DNA of 64,000 nt from Flagellimonas hadalis (GTDB lineage: Bacteria; Bacteroidota; Bacteroidia; Flavobacteriales; Flavobacteriaceae): NCBI RefSeq assembly GCF_007785775.2, contig NZ_VNIK02000003.1:1-64000 (forward strand). Direction: 5' to 3'. This document shows positions 18,265 to 27,398 of the stretch, piece by piece; positions within the stretch are counted from its first letter, which is position 1; the number at the start of each line of letters is the position of its first letter. Under the pieces are notes generated by a model, which was not told where the DNA came from, made no database searches, and was given only the letters and a program-made list of their open reading frames with translations. The position numbers were made by a program, and so were the translations under genes.

Positions 18265-18876
18265 ATGAAGATTTCTTCCGCCGAATTCATAATGAGCAAT
18301 TCCAATGTGACCAAATGCCCCAATGAGCCTTTGCCGGAGTATGCCTTCATTGGACGGTCCAACGTGGGAAAATCGTCCCTCATCAATATGCTCGTGGACA
18401 GAAAGGGATTGGCCAAGACTTCTGGCAGACCGGGCAAAACACAACTCATCAACCATTTCAAGATCAACAACAATTGGTTTTTGGTGGATTTGCCAGGATA
18501 TGGTTATGCAAGGGTGTCCAAAAAGGACAAGAACACCTTTCAGAAATACATCACCGAATATTTTCAAAAACGGAAGCAATTGGTCTGTGGCTTTGTCCTT
18601 GTGGACATCCGGCACGACCCGCAACCCATTGACCTTGAGTTCATGGAGTGGCTGGGAACCAATCAGATCCCGTTTGCCATCATCTTCACCAAAGCGGACA
18701 AACTAAAACCCGGAACCATTGAAAGGCAAGCGGAGGCCTATCTACAGAAATTAAGGGAAGGTGCATGGGAGGAGGCTCCCCCACATTTCACCACTTCATC
18801 CAGCAACCGGATGGGCAAGGATGAACTTTTGGAGTTCATAGATGGCATCAACCAACAATTTTTCTCGAATAAATGA
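18265..18876 (+). CDS. engB: Ribosome biogenesis GTPase EngB/YihA
   Basis: GTPase needed for maturation of the large ribosomal subunit. The P-loop is GRSNVGKSSL (near 32-41), the switch region follows, then DLPGYGYARVSKKD (G3), FTKADK (G4) and TSSSNRMG (G5). About 203 residues when started at MKISSAEFIMSNSN, which matches homologues; the open frame extends 16 codons upstream without family similarity. Confidence 0.95.
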   Translation: MKISSAEFIMSNSNVTKCPNEPLPEYAFIGRSNVGKSSLINMLVDRKGLAKTSGRPGKTQLINHFKINNNWFLVDLPGYGYARVSKKDKNTFQKYITEYFQKRKQLVCGFVLVDIRHDPQPIDLEFMEWLGTNQIPFAIIFTKADKLKPGTIERQAEAYLQKLREGAWEEAPPHFTTSSSNRMGKDELLEFIDGINQQFFSNK

Positions 18877-18938
18877 TCCCGGCATAAATCCAAAGGATTT
18901 ATTTTTTTAATGCGTATTTTCCATACAATTTAGGGACC

Positions 18939-19805
18939 ATGGATGTAGTGAAGACTTACCATAATGTGAACAAGGCCGATGGTTCGCTCAGTTTTGGCAT
19001 TTCCAGGATGGAGGATATCCATAAAAAAAGGAAAGGTCTGGCCGATGAGCCCCACCGACATGACTATTACACCATTCTTGTGGTCAAAAAAGGAAAGGGT
19101 GTCCATTTGGTCGATTTCAAGACGCATCCCATTGCCGAAAACCAGGTTTTTTTCATCAGTCCCGGTCAGGTACACCAACTCAAGGAAGAAACGAGCTCCT
19201 TTGGCTATTCCATTGTTTTCTCTGCACAGTTCCTCGCCATGAACCATATTATGGTGGATTTCATAGACGACATCAACCTGTTCAATGATTTTGGCAACAC
19301 CCCGCCCTTGATGGTCAGCGAACCGGAAATGGACCGCATCCTATCCTACGCCTCGGAAATGGAATTTTATTACCGGTCCCAAGACACTTATAAGTTTGAG
19401 GCCATCGGCGCTTTGCTCAAACTGCTGTTGATCGCTTGTCACAACCTGTGTTCGTTGACCCAACTGGATTCCCAGACCATGGAGGTCGGTGCCGTTCTGG
19501 TACGCAACTTCAAACAACTGGTGAACGAAAAGTTCAAGACTTGGCACCATACCTCCGCCTATGCCGATGCGCTGCACATCACCCCCGACCATCTGAACCG
19601 TGTGGTGAAATCCCTCACCGGAAAGACATCCAAGGAGCACATCCAGAGCAGGATCACCATTGCCGCCAAACGATTGCTGTATTTTTCGGCCCTCTCCCAA
19701 AAAGAGATCGCTTTTGAACTCGGCTTTTCGGAACCAGCGAACTTCAGTGCTTTTTTCAAGTCCTGCACGGGTGTTTCCCCGAGCAAGTTCAAAGAATTGG
19801 CCTGA
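18939..19805 (+). CDS. AraC-family transcriptional regulator
   Basis: A 288-residue regulator with an N-terminal cupin sensing domain (HRHDYYTILVVKKGKGVHLVDF, FISPGQVHQL) and a C-terminal double helix-turn-helix of AraC type (YADALHITPDHLNRVVKSLTG and QKEIAFELGFSEPANFSAFFK). The ligand is unknown. The pirin gene begins 90 bases downstream on the same strand, making pirin a plausible target, though this is inference. Confidence 0.92.
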   Translation: MDVVKTYHNVNKADGSLSFGISRMEDIHKKRKGLADEPHRHDYYTILVVKKGKGVHLVDFKTHPIAENQVFFISPGQVHQLKEETSSFGYSIVFSAQFLAMNHIMVDFIDDINLFNDFGNTPPLMVSEPEMDRILSYASEMEFYYRSQDTYKFEAIGALLKLLLIACHNLCSLTQLDSQTMEVGAVLVRNFKQLVNEKFKTWHHTSAYADALHITPDHLNRVVKSLTGKTSKEHIQSRITIAAKRLLYFSALSQKEIAFELGFSEPANFSAFFKSCTGVSPSKFKELA

Positions 19806-19895
19806 TATCGGATTTTCATAAGTCCCTCCCGTGTTTTCATATCTCCAAAACCCCTTGCTTGCCCGACCTTTGTAGGGAACAAAAAAACAAGACAT

Positions 19896-20624
19896 ATGAA
19901 GACCGTATTGCACAAAGCTGACACGAGAGGGCATGCCGACCATGGCTGGCTCAACAGTCATCATACATTCAGTTTCGCAGCCTATCAAAACCCAGAACGG
20001 ATGCATTTTGGGGTACTCCGCGTACTAAATGATGACCAAGTGGCCCCGGGCAAGGGGTTTGGCTCCCATCCCCATGACAACATGGAGATCATTTCCATTC
20101 CTTTGGAAGGGGACTTGGAACACAAGGACAGTATGGGCAATGTGACCACCATAAAGGAAGGGGACGTACAGGTGATGAGTGCCGGTACTGGCATCTTCCA
20201 CAGTGAATACAATAAGAACGATGACAAGGAGGTGAAGTTCCTACAGATCTGGGTGTTCCCCAACAAACGAAATGTGGAACCCCGTTATGATCAGATTTCC
20301 ATAAGGGACATTGAGAAAAAGAATGCTTTTTACCAAGTACTCTCCCCAAACCCTGATGATGAAGGTGTGTGGGTGCACCAAGATGCCTGGTTCCATTTGG
20401 GCAAGTTTGAAACTGGCGCTACGGATACCTATACGATCAAGAAAGAAGGAAATGGGGTCTATGTCTTTGTACTGGAAGGAACTGTGGAGATTCATGGACA
20501 GCAACTTGAAAAACGTGATGGTCTTGGACTTTGGGAAACGGATTCTTTCGAGCTGAAATCCCGTACGGACAGTAGGGTGTTGCTCATGGAAGTGCCAATG
20601 GGCCTTGGCAGCATTGGACGTTGA
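19896..20624 (+). CDS. Pirin family protein (bicupin)
   Basis: A 242-residue cytosolic bicupin of the YhhW/pirin class. The N-terminal cupin metal motif is visible in DHGWLNSHHTFSFA and GFGSHPHDNMEIISIPLEG, with the Glu/His set further along (GTGIFHSEYN). YhhW has quercetin 2,3-dioxygenase activity in vitro; the natural role is uncertain. A GACCTTTG sequence about 25 bases upstream may be a weak -7 box. A strong terminator follows at 20645-20678. Confidence 0.92.
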   Translation: MKTVLHKADTRGHADHGWLNSHHTFSFAAYQNPERMHFGVLRVLNDDQVAPGKGFGSHPHDNMEIISIPLEGDLEHKDSMGNVTTIKEGDVQVMSAGTGIFHSEYNKNDDKEVKFLQIWVFPNKRNVEPRYDQISIRDIEKKNAFYQVLSPNPDDEGVWVHQDAWFHLGKFETGATDTYTIKKEGNGVYVFVLEGTVEIHGQQLEKRDGLGLWETDSFELKSRTDSRVLLMEVPMGLGSIGR

Positions 20625-20644
20625 TTTTTTTTGAGATGATTCAT

Positions 20645-20678
20645 AGACACAATAGCCCCGATCGGGGCTATTGTGTCT
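20645..20678 (+). terminator. Terminator after pirin gene
   Basis: A perfect 34-base palindrome (AGACACAATAGCCCCGA and its complement) followed by ATTTTTTT. Confidence 0.93.
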
Positions 20679-20766
20679 ATTTTTTTGATGCCTACAGACT
20701 TTGTTGGCCATCAATTTCAAAATCATCACGATTTATGTGTATTTTAGAATTCCCAAATCTTTCAGT

Positions 20767-21426
20767 ATGATGCGAAACATTTTTTTTCCTTTGTTTTGTT
20801 TGTTATCGGTACATCTTATGGCCCAAGACGAACTTTATCCCCCAGCAATAGAGATTTCCGATCCTACATTATCCAAGTTTTTGACCGAACTCACCCTGGC
20901 CGTTGGCAAGAAGGACAAAGATTTTATCCTGAGTCATATGGACCCCAACGTTTTGAGCAGTTTCGGGGGCAATGGAGGGATAGATGAATTTAAGGAGTAT
21001 TGGGATTTTGAAAAAGAGCACACAACATTCTGGGACGAACTTGAAAATATTCTTTTGATCGGTGGGGCCAAATATGAGGATGGCTCTGGAAGTTATAGCA
21101 TTCCCTATACATTCAGCGATTGGCCCAATGAGTTTGATGCCTTTGAACATTATCTAATCTTGGGCACCCATGTGAACGTTAGAAGCGCACCCAGTGCAGA
21201 GAACTCCAAAGTATTGGGCCAACTCAGCTACCGAATTGTCAAATTGAATCAAAGTCCACAAGATAATTCGGAGAGTGAAAGTCAATGGTTCAACATCAGC
21301 ACAATAGATGGTAAGTTGACCGGTTACGTACATGGAAAGTATCTTGTCTCTCCAGTGGGGTATAGGATGGTATTGACCAAATCCACAAAAGGTTGGGTCA
21401 TATCCAGTTTTGTGGCAGGTGATTAA
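20767..21426 (+). CDS. Secreted SH3-domain protein, function unknown
   Basis: A 219-residue exported protein with signal peptide MMRNIFFPLFCLLSVHLMAQ. The middle is acidic and aromatic. The C-terminal third resembles a bacterial SH3 domain (GTHVNVRSAPSAENSKVLG, then TGYVHGKYLVSP), a module that often binds cell-wall peptides. The region before it (LTELTLAVGKKDKDFILSHM) resembles flavobacterial exported proteins of unknown role. Start chosen at the first of two Met before the signal peptide; the open frame reaches 22 codons further upstream with no signal peptide. Confidence 0.78.
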   Translation: MMRNIFFPLFCLLSVHLMAQDELYPPAIEISDPTLSKFLTELTLAVGKKDKDFILSHMDPNVLSSFGGNGGIDEFKEYWDFEKEHTTFWDELENILLIGGAKYEDGSGSYSIPYTFSDWPNEFDAFEHYLILGTHVNVRSAPSAENSKVLGQLSYRIVKLNQSPQDNSESESQWFNISTIDGKLTGYVHGKYLVSPVGYRMVLTKSTKGWVISSFVAGD

Positions 21427-21443
21427 ACTGTCCATTCCCATAG

Positions 21444-21464
21444 AAGCTCCCATCGGGCTTTTTT
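21444..21464 (+). terminator. Weak terminator after SH3 protein gene
   Basis: AAGCTCCC-ATC-GGGCTT with one bulged base, followed by six T residues. Confidence 0.5.
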
Positions 21465-21566
21465 ATTGGTGAAACCTTCATCCGTCAATTGAAAACGGGC
21501 ATTGGTCAATTCAACGGTCTGGCTTTGTCCCCATTTCCTTTTCTTTGGATATCAGAATCATTAGCG

Positions 21567-22226
21567 ATGAGCCGGTCTGCCCGAAATGTATTTTACCACT
21601 TTACCATATTCGTTTCCATAGTGGCAACTACCCATTGCTCATCCACCCATCCCAAAATGAGCAACATGGATACAACTGGCAAAGAAATCAGCCACCATGG
21701 AAAGCAAGGCATTGTACAAATGGCCAAGTCTCTCATCCTGGAGAACAGCAACGAAAAAGTACCGGATAGTTATGATGCCCGAGTGTTCGCCAATGACAGT
21801 TCAGTGATTGTCCTATTTGACCTGCCCATCCATTTTGCGGCCAAGAACACTGCCTTTTATTATGGTTCCACCGTTGATGTGATATCCAAAACCTTTAGCT
21901 ATAGCCCCATCGTAAACACAAAGACCCAAATGGATGCTTACGAGCACCTACCTTTTTACAAACCATCCAAAGAGGACATGAAAACCATTGAATTTGTACT
22001 GGGCGGGACCACATCGTTCAAAAAACATAGGGAAACCTTGAGCGCTAGGAATGAAAGCATCACCGTCATCGAAACCGACACCTTATATAGAGTCCAGGTC
22101 ATATCTCAATCCCAAAGCAGTCAATACAATGTGGATAAACGCACAGGAATCCCTTCGGAACATCGACACCGACATATCAAAACCGAATCGCTTTCGGAAC
22201 AGGGTTATTTGGAGATCATAAAATGA
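21567..22226 (+). CDS. Hypothetical lipoprotein
   Basis: A 219-residue product that I do not recognise. The N-terminus MSRSARNVFYHFTIFVSIVATTHCSS looks like a lipoprotein signal (hydrophobic core then THC). The mature part is soluble-looking, with no repeats or motifs. The region upstream of this ATG remains open for 26 codons, but only this start gives a signal peptide close to the N-terminus. No clear terminator separates it from the convergent gldC. Confidence 0.65.
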   Translation: MSRSARNVFYHFTIFVSIVATTHCSSTHPKMSNMDTTGKEISHHGKQGIVQMAKSLILENSNEKVPDSYDARVFANDSSVIVLFDLPIHFAAKNTAFYYGSTVDVISKTFSYSPIVNTKTQMDAYEHLPFYKPSKEDMKTIEFVLGGTTSFKKHRETLSARNESITVIETDTLYRVQVISQSQSSQYNVDKRTGIPSEHRHRHIKTESLSEQGYLEIIK

Positions 22227-22241
22227 CCACTTGTTCCGGAA

Positions 22242-22577
22242 CTACTTTTTCAGCTCCAGTTTTTCAGCAAAATAATCACAAAAGTCCTTCATGGTCGCTG
22301 TCATTTTATCGTCTTGCGTGGCCTTCATGAAGGTATCGGCCATGGTCACCAAGGTCTGATGGAAGAAAATCTTCATCTCGTCCACCGGCATATCCTTGGT
22401 CCAAAGGTCTATTTTGAGGGATTCCTTGTTCTTGCTGTCCCAAACGGACAACATCATGGCCTTTGCATCTTCCTCTTGCACACCACCATCTTGGGCGGAC
22501 CATTTCAATTCTTCAGGGACCCGGTTCTCATCAAGTCCCACTGTCAATTTTATTTCTGAAGTATGTACTACCGCCAT
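22242..22577 (-). CDS. gldC: Gliding motility protein GldC
   Basis: A 111-residue cytoplasmic protein matching GldC throughout (HTSEIKLTVGLDENRVPE, WSAQDGG, DLWTKDMPVDEMKIFFHQTL). GldC is required for efficient gliding in Flavobacterium johnsoniae, but its biochemical role is unknown. It follows gldB with no intergenic base, as in other flavobacteria. Confidence 0.93.
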   Translation of the reverse strand: MAVVHTSEIKLTVGLDENRVPEELKWSAQDGGVQEEDAKAMMLSVWDSKNKESLKIDLWTKDMPVDEMKIFFHQTLVTMADTFMKATQDDKMTATMKDFCDYFAEKLELKK

Positions 22578-23567
22578 TTACTTTCTTGGTTTATAGTTTG
22601 ATTCTTTCAGGATCTCATCCGCCGGCATATCCAAAAGCTGTCGGAGGCCCACCTCATTTTTTTCCATGAAGGCCCTAACGATCTGCCAACCCATATATCT
22701 GCCCAGCCTTCCTGGGGATTCATTGTCCAGTTCCAGTCCAAATTTGGAAAAGGGTGCAGGGTCCAAAAACTTTCGGTCAAGTTGGGAGTCCGTACTGTAG
22801 AGCAGGTCCCGTTCCACAAAATACTTCCACATCTGTTCCTCGTTTGCGATGGCCCAGTCCATTTCTTCCTGGGTATAGCCTATTTTTTGGGCATCGGTAT
22901 TATGGGGAAGCAACCTATCCTTTATGTACAGTTCCTTGCCATAATGCACCATCCTCGAAAGAAAAGTCCGGTTTCTGGGATAGGTAAGCACGCTTTTGGA
23001 AAAAGCACTGGCCACATCGGAAACCAAAAATTGCTTGTCCAGACCGGCCGATATGTATCGCTGTATGCCTTCATAAAAACGGTGGTCCGGCCCCAAATAA
23101 TTATCCAGACCTATCAATAAAAGATCATCCGTCAATATAATACGGTCCTCGTACCTCACATCAGAAATGAGCGTGACCACTTTAGGCACTTCAAACTCCG
23201 GGAAATAATATTTAATGTGCTGAAAAAGGGATTCCAATGACTCGGCTTCCTCCCCAAAACTCCCAAAGGCCTTGTCCACCTCCTCAGATAGTTCAATCTG
23301 AAGGGTATCGGACAATTTTGCCTCCCAAATGCTATCGGGAAATTGTTCAGGAAAGAGGTATGGATATTTTTCCTTCAAAAGGGGAATGCCCTCCGGGGTT
23401 GTATTGGCAAACTCGCGATCAAATCTAGAAATGTGAAGTTCAACGGGAACCTTGGCAATCTCCTGTTCTGCCTTATCCGTTTTTTTACAAGAGAAAAGTG
23501 AAAGAAAAATCCATAAAACCAAACACAAAGGTGCCAGTTTCGCAAAGTATTTGAACAACCTCTTCAT
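22578..23567 (-). CDS. gldB: Gliding motility lipoprotein GldB
   Basis: A ~329-residue lipoprotein with N-terminus MKRLFKYFAKLAPLCLVLW and lipobox LFSCKK. The body matches GldB (HISRFDREFANTTPEGIPLLKEKYP near the start, TYPRNRTFLSRMVHYGKELYIKDRLLP in the middle). GldB is essential for gliding and chitin use in F. johnsoniae. The open frame continues upstream over the nadE start, but the signal peptide fixes the start at 23567. A TACCTTTG box lies 34 bases upstream. Divergent from nadE. Confidence 0.93.
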   Translation of the reverse strand: MKRLFKYFAKLAPLCLVLWIFLSLFSCKKTDKAEQEIAKVPVELHISRFDREFANTTPEGIPLLKEKYPYLFPEQFPDSIWEAKLSDTLQIELSEEVDKAFGSFGEEAESLESLFQHIKYYFPEFEVPKVVTLISDVRYEDRIILTDDLLLIGLDNYLGPDHRFYEGIQRYISAGLDKQFLVSDVASAFSKSVLTYPRNRTFLSRMVHYGKELYIKDRLLPHNTDAQKIGYTQEEMDWAIANEEQMWKYFVERDLLYSTDSQLDRKFLDPAPFSKFGLELDNESPGRLGRYMGWQIVRAFMEKNEVGLRQLLDMPADEILKESNYKPRK

Positions 23568-23600
23568 TTTTATGGGCGCAGGGTTTAAATTTACAGGGAA

Positions 23601-23608
23601 CAAAGGTA
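23601..23608 (-). promoter_or_regulatory. -7 box of the gldB-gldC promoter
   Basis: On the minus strand TACCTTTG, an exact TAnnTTTG match, 34 bases before the gldB ATG. The nearest TTG upstream is only 12 bases away, so the -33 element is uncertain. Confidence 0.55.
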
Positions 23609-23633
23609 ATTTATTGAAAACAAAAAGTAAGAT

Positions 23634-24422
23634 ATGCAAACAGAAAAGGTAATAGCCCATATTGTGGATTGGCTGAAAGCGTATGCCACCAATGCCAAAT
23701 GCAAAGGTTTTGTAATCGGGGTTTCAGGAGGAATCGATTCTGCTGTTACTTCAACGCTTTGCGCCAAGACCGGGCTGGACCTCTTGTGTTTGGAGATGCC
23801 GATACACCAAGGCCAGAGCCAGGTCACCCGTGCCGACCGCCATATCGATTGGTTGATGGAAAATTTCCCGAACGTGTCCCGACAGCCTGTGGACCTCACT
23901 CCTGTGTTCGACAGTCTTGTGGCGGCTTTTCCCAAAGTGCAGAATGAAGAGGAACGCTTGATGTCACTCGCCAATACCAGGGCCCGATTGCGGATGACCA
24001 CGCTCTACTATTTTGCAGCCCTGAATGGGTATCTTGTAGCTGGAACAGGGAACAAAGTAGAGGATTTTGGCGTCGGTTTCTATACCAAATATGGGGATGG
24101 AGGGGTGGACCTTAGCCCCATAGCGGACTTGGTGAAGACCGAAGTGTATGAAGTCGGAAGGGTACTGGGTGTCAACCAAGACATTATGGAAGCCGCGCCC
24201 ACCGATGGCCTTTGGGGAGACAGTAGAACGGATGAAGACCAGATAGGTGCATCCTACCCTGAATTGGAGTGGGCGATGAAAATGGATGGGGCAGGAAAAA
24301 CGATGGACGATTTCTCTGACAGGGAAAAGGAAGTATTCGCAATCTATAAAAGGTACAATACTGCAAACAAGCATAAGATGGTTCCTATCCCTATCTGTGA
24401 GGTTCCGGCGCACTTGAAATGA
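23634..24422 (+). CDS. nadE: NAD(+) synthase, ammonia-dependent type
   Basis: Converts deamido-NAD to NAD using ATP. The 262-residue N-type ATP pyrophosphatase has GVSGGIDSAV (near 31-40) as its P-loop, TGNKVEDFGVGFYTKYGDGG and LSPIADLVKTEVYEV. There is no N-terminal glutaminase domain, so it should use ammonia. Divergent from gldB with a short shared control region; the gldB-nadE pairing recurs in flavobacteria. Confidence 0.95.
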   Translation: MQTEKVIAHIVDWLKAYATNAKCKGFVIGVSGGIDSAVTSTLCAKTGLDLLCLEMPIHQGQSQVTRADRHIDWLMENFPNVSRQPVDLTPVFDSLVAAFPKVQNEEERLMSLANTRARLRMTTLYYFAALNGYLVAGTGNKVEDFGVGFYTKYGDGGVDLSPIADLVKTEVYEVGRVLGVNQDIMEAAPTDGLWGDSRTDEDQIGASYPELEWAMKMDGAGKTMDDFSDREKEVFAIYKRYNTANKHKMVPIPICEVPAHLK

Positions 24423-24456
24423 CCTTTTGACGCAGAAATCCCAGTTTAAGACGAAA

Positions 24457-24481
24457 AAAACCATAGAAAAACTATGGTTTT
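24457..24481 (+). terminator. Terminator after nadE
   Basis: A 10-bp stem AAAACCATAG/CTATGGTTTT with loop AAAAA, about 35 bases after the nadE stop. The A-run before the hairpin would also let it work on the minus strand. Confidence 0.7.
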
Positions 24482-24584
24482 AAGAAAAAAAATACAATTT
24501 TACGCCATCAAATTATTATCTTGCCCGCTATACCGTGCAGGTAATCAGTCACTAACTAACAAAAAAAACTAAACTCAAAACCGA

Positions 24585-25214
24585 ATGATAAAGGTATTGA
24601 TCGCTGACAACCATCCTGTAGTAAGGCTTGGTATTAAACAGGTGCTTGAATCTAGCTCAGATATTGAAATCATTGCAGACGTCTCCACTACATCAGAGCT
24701 TTTTGAAACATTGAAAAAAATGACCCCGGACGTGGTCATTTTGGAAATGGATATCCCAGAAATCAACGGGATTGCCACTCTAAGAAAGATGAAATTGGAA
24801 TTCCCTGACATCAAAACCCTGATGTACAGTGGTCAATCAGAAGATGTGTATGCCCTGAGCACCATCCGTGCCGGAGCTTACGGCTATCTATCCAAAACTG
24901 CTGACCTGGATTACATCATTTCTGCGGTGAGAAAAGTGAGCGACGGCAACATGTTCATCACCAATGAGCTGGCCCAACGATTGGCCTTTGACGAAGGCAC
25001 CCAAAAACCACGAAGGTTCTTCAGAAAACTGTCTTCAAGGGAAGTGGAGGTACTGAAACTTCTGGCCAGTGGAAAAAGGAACAAGGAAGTCGCCGAAGGA
25101 CTCAATTTGAACGAAAAAACAGTGAGCACCTACAAGGCCCGTTTGATGAAAAAATTGAATGTGGACAACTTGGTGGATCTGTTGCAACAGGCAAAGGCCC
25201 TGGAACTCTATTGA
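24585..25214 (+). CDS. LuxR-family response regulator with atypical receiver
   Basis: 209 residues with an N-terminal receiver domain (1-~120) and a C-terminal GerE/LuxR helix-turn-helix (LSSREVEVLKLLASGKRNKEVAEGL). The receiver has lost key residues: the phospho-acceptor position, in PDVVILEMDIPEING, is Glu54 where the family has Asp (compare LLDLNMPGMNG in NarL), and the usual acidic pair is Asp8-Asn9. The conserved Lys is kept (GYLSKTAD). It probably works without phosphorylation; Glu could mimic the active state. No histidine kinase gene is next to it. A terminator follows at 25244-25277. Confidence 0.9.
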   Translation: MIKVLIADNHPVVRLGIKQVLESSSDIEIIADVSTTSELFETLKKMTPDVVILEMDIPEINGIATLRKMKLEFPDIKTLMYSGQSEDVYALSTIRAGAYGYLSKTADLDYIISAVRKVSDGNMFITNELAQRLAFDEGTQKPRRFFRKLSSREVEVLKLLASGKRNKEVAEGLNLNEKTVSTYKARLMKKLNVDNLVDLLQQAKALELY

Positions 25215-25243
25215 AAATACCCAACCAAACCAACTAAAGTAAG

Positions 25244-25277
25244 TCCCGGACAGTTTTCACTTTCCGGGATTTTTTTA
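25244..25277 (+). terminator. Terminator after the LuxR-type regulator
   Basis: Stem TCCCGGA/TCCGGGA with a 12-base loop followed by eight T residues. Confidence 0.85.
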
Positions 25278-25282
25278 TCCCA

Positions 25283-27256
25283 TCACGAAAGGACCCGGTT
25301 CAGTTTTGCATTCAACAACTTGTTCAATTGCAGGTAGTTGACTATTTCTTCCAAAATTTCAGTGTGGTCCCCGTTGCTCTCCTGCGTCTTTTCCTGTAGT
25401 TTCTGGATACGGTTCTTGATCAAATTGCACCTTAGGGTAAGAATGGTTTCCCCCACCAACTGGGCCACGCCCAATTTCTTCTCTTTCGGATAGATTTCCC
25501 GGCGTTCCCAATCGTGCAATACATACTGCTCTTCCTCCATTAAAATGGACGACACCTCTGGCACCACATCCTGGTCCAGTTCGGCCAAAAAAGTGTTCAA
25601 CGAGAATTCCTCGTTCTCGTTCAGGTTCTCTATCAATTTGTAATAGATGTTCTTGAACTGTCCGTTGGTGAGTTCAATCTCATCCTCCTGAAGGTCCAAA
25701 AAAACCTTTTCATATACCTTTGCCTCAACAATTTCAGGTTCCAGAACCAATTCCCCAGACTCATTTTCCTTGAGCACCAAGTCTTCAAACTCCTGTTTTT
25801 GGTTTCCGTACAGCAACAGCACTTCAATGATCTTGCGCTCCAGCTCATACTGTACATCCACCTTTTCGACCACAGTGTCATTTTTGACCACCTCAAAGGC
25901 TTTCTGCTCCTGTTTGATCTTCTTGGAGGCATCGACCATTCCTTTTTTATCGATTTGGGCCAAAGTGTTGTAAAGTACTTCCTCCGAAATCTGCATGATC
26001 TTGGCGCATTCCTGCACGTAGATCTCTTTTTGGATACGGTCAGGTATCTTACTGATACTGTTCACGATATCCCTTACCGTATCTGCCCTTTTGATGGGGT
26101 CGTTGGCTGCCTCCTTAGCCAGCAAAGATGTTTTGAACTGGATAAAATCCTTCGCATTTCCCTCCAAATAGAGCACTAGGTCCTCGTACGTATTGTTCTT
26201 GGCAAAACTATCGGGGTCCTCACCTTCGGGAAAGGTGCACACCTTAACGTTCATTCCCTGCTCCAAGATCAGGTCGATACCACGGAGCGAGGCACGCAAT
26301 CCGGCCGCATCCCCATCAAAAAGCACCGTGATGTTCTTCGTGAGCCTGTTGATCAACCGTATCTGTTCCGGGGTCAGGGCCGTACCACTGGAAGAGACCA
26401 CGTTCTCCACGCCCTTCTGGTACATTTGGATGACATCGGTGTAGCCTTCCACCAAATAACAATTATCCTCCTTCGCAATGGCCTGCTTGGCAAAATAGAT
26501 GCCATAGAGCACCTTGCTTTTATGGTAGATATCGCTTTCGGGCGAATTGAGGTACTTGGCGGCTTTTTTATCATTGACCAGAATCCTTCCGCCAAAACCC
26601 AACACCCTTCCACTCATGGAATGGATGGGAAACATGACCCTTCCCTTGAAACGATCGAACCGTTTTACCTCTCCACTTGTTTGTTCCTTGACAATGGTAA
26701 GCCCTGTCTTTTCCAAAAACTCCAATTGGTAGCCTTGGTCCAAAACAGTTTGGGTATAGGCCTCCCACTCGTCCAAGCTATATCCGAGCCCAAATTTTTT
26801 GATGGTCTCATCAGTAAATCCACGCTCTTTGAAATAGCTTAGGCCAATGGCCTTTCCCGGTCCCGACTCCCAGAGGGTCTGTGCAAAATATTTTTGTGCA
26901 TGTTCGGAGACCAGATACATGCTTTCCCGTTCGTTGGCCTGCTCCTTTTCCTCGCTGGTCTGCTCCGTCTCCTCTATCTCGATGTTGTACTTTTTGGCCA
27001 AGTATTTGATCGCTTCGGGATAGGTAAAATGCTCGTGCTCCATCAAAAAGGCCACCACATTGCCTCCTTTTCCACTACTGAAATCCTTCCAGATCTGCTT
27101 GACAGGGGATACCATAAAACTCGGGGTGCGCTCGTCCGTAAAAGGACTGAGCCCCTTGAAATTGGACCCCGATTTCTTCAACTGCACAAAATCCCCGATC
27201 ACCTCCTCCAATCGGGCGGTCTCATATACTTGGTCTATGGTGGTTTTTGAAATCAA
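25283..27256 (-). CDS. dnaG: DNA primase DnaG
   Basis: Makes RNA primers for DNA replication. In order: the N-terminal CHC2-like domain (KGLSPFTDERTPSF to GGNVVAFLMEHEHF), the TOPRIM catalytic core (EGYTDVIQMYQKG, LFDGDAAGLRA) and a C-terminal helicase-interaction region. The four zinc ligands of the canonical CHC2 zinc ribbon are replaced (GLSPFTDE where E. coli-type enzymes have GLCPFHNE, and KDFSSGKGG where they have CFGCG), so this domain should not bind zinc. The likely start is TTG at 27256 (LISKTTIDQVYETARLEEV, as in homologues); an ATG 26 codons upstream gives an unrelated extension. Confidence 0.94.
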   Translation of the reverse strand: MISKTTIDQVYETARLEEVIGDFVQLKKSGSNFKGLSPFTDERTPSFMVSPVKQIWKDFSSGKGGNVVAFLMEHEHFTYPEAIKYLAKKYNIEIEETEQTSEEKEQANERESMYLVSEHAQKYFAQTLWESGPGKAIGLSYFKERGFTDETIKKFGLGYSLDEWEAYTQTVLDQGYQLEFLEKTGLTIVKEQTSGEVKRFDRFKGRVMFPIHSMSGRVLGFGGRILVNDKKAAKYLNSPESDIYHKSKVLYGIYFAKQAIAKEDNCYLVEGYTDVIQMYQKGVENVVSSSGTALTPEQIRLINRLTKNITVLFDGDAAGLRASLRGIDLILEQGMNVKVCTFPEGEDPDSFAKNNTYEDLVLYLEGNAKDFIQFKTSLLAKEAANDPIKRADTVRDIVNSISKIPDRIQKEIYVQECAKIMQISEEVLYNTLAQIDKKGMVDASKKIKQEQKAFEVVKNDTVVEKVDVQYELERKIIEVLLLYGNQKQEFEDLVLKENESGELVLEPEIVEAKVYEKVFLDLQEDEIELTNGQFKNIYYKLIENLNENEEFSLNTFLAELDQDVVPEVSSILMEEEQYVLHDWERREIYPKEKKLGVAQLVGETILTLRCNLIKNRIQKLQEKTQESNGDHTEILEEIVNYLQLNKLLNAKLNRVLS

Positions 27257-27398
27257 GGACGATGCTTTGAAATAGCTGTTAAAGGTAAATAAAAACAAAG
27301 ATTTGGTGAATCTGGTACCAACATTCCCCTTCAAGATTTCTTATCTTAGAAGTCCAATACTCATTATCCGCTTGGGATATTAAAAATATAGGGGACAT

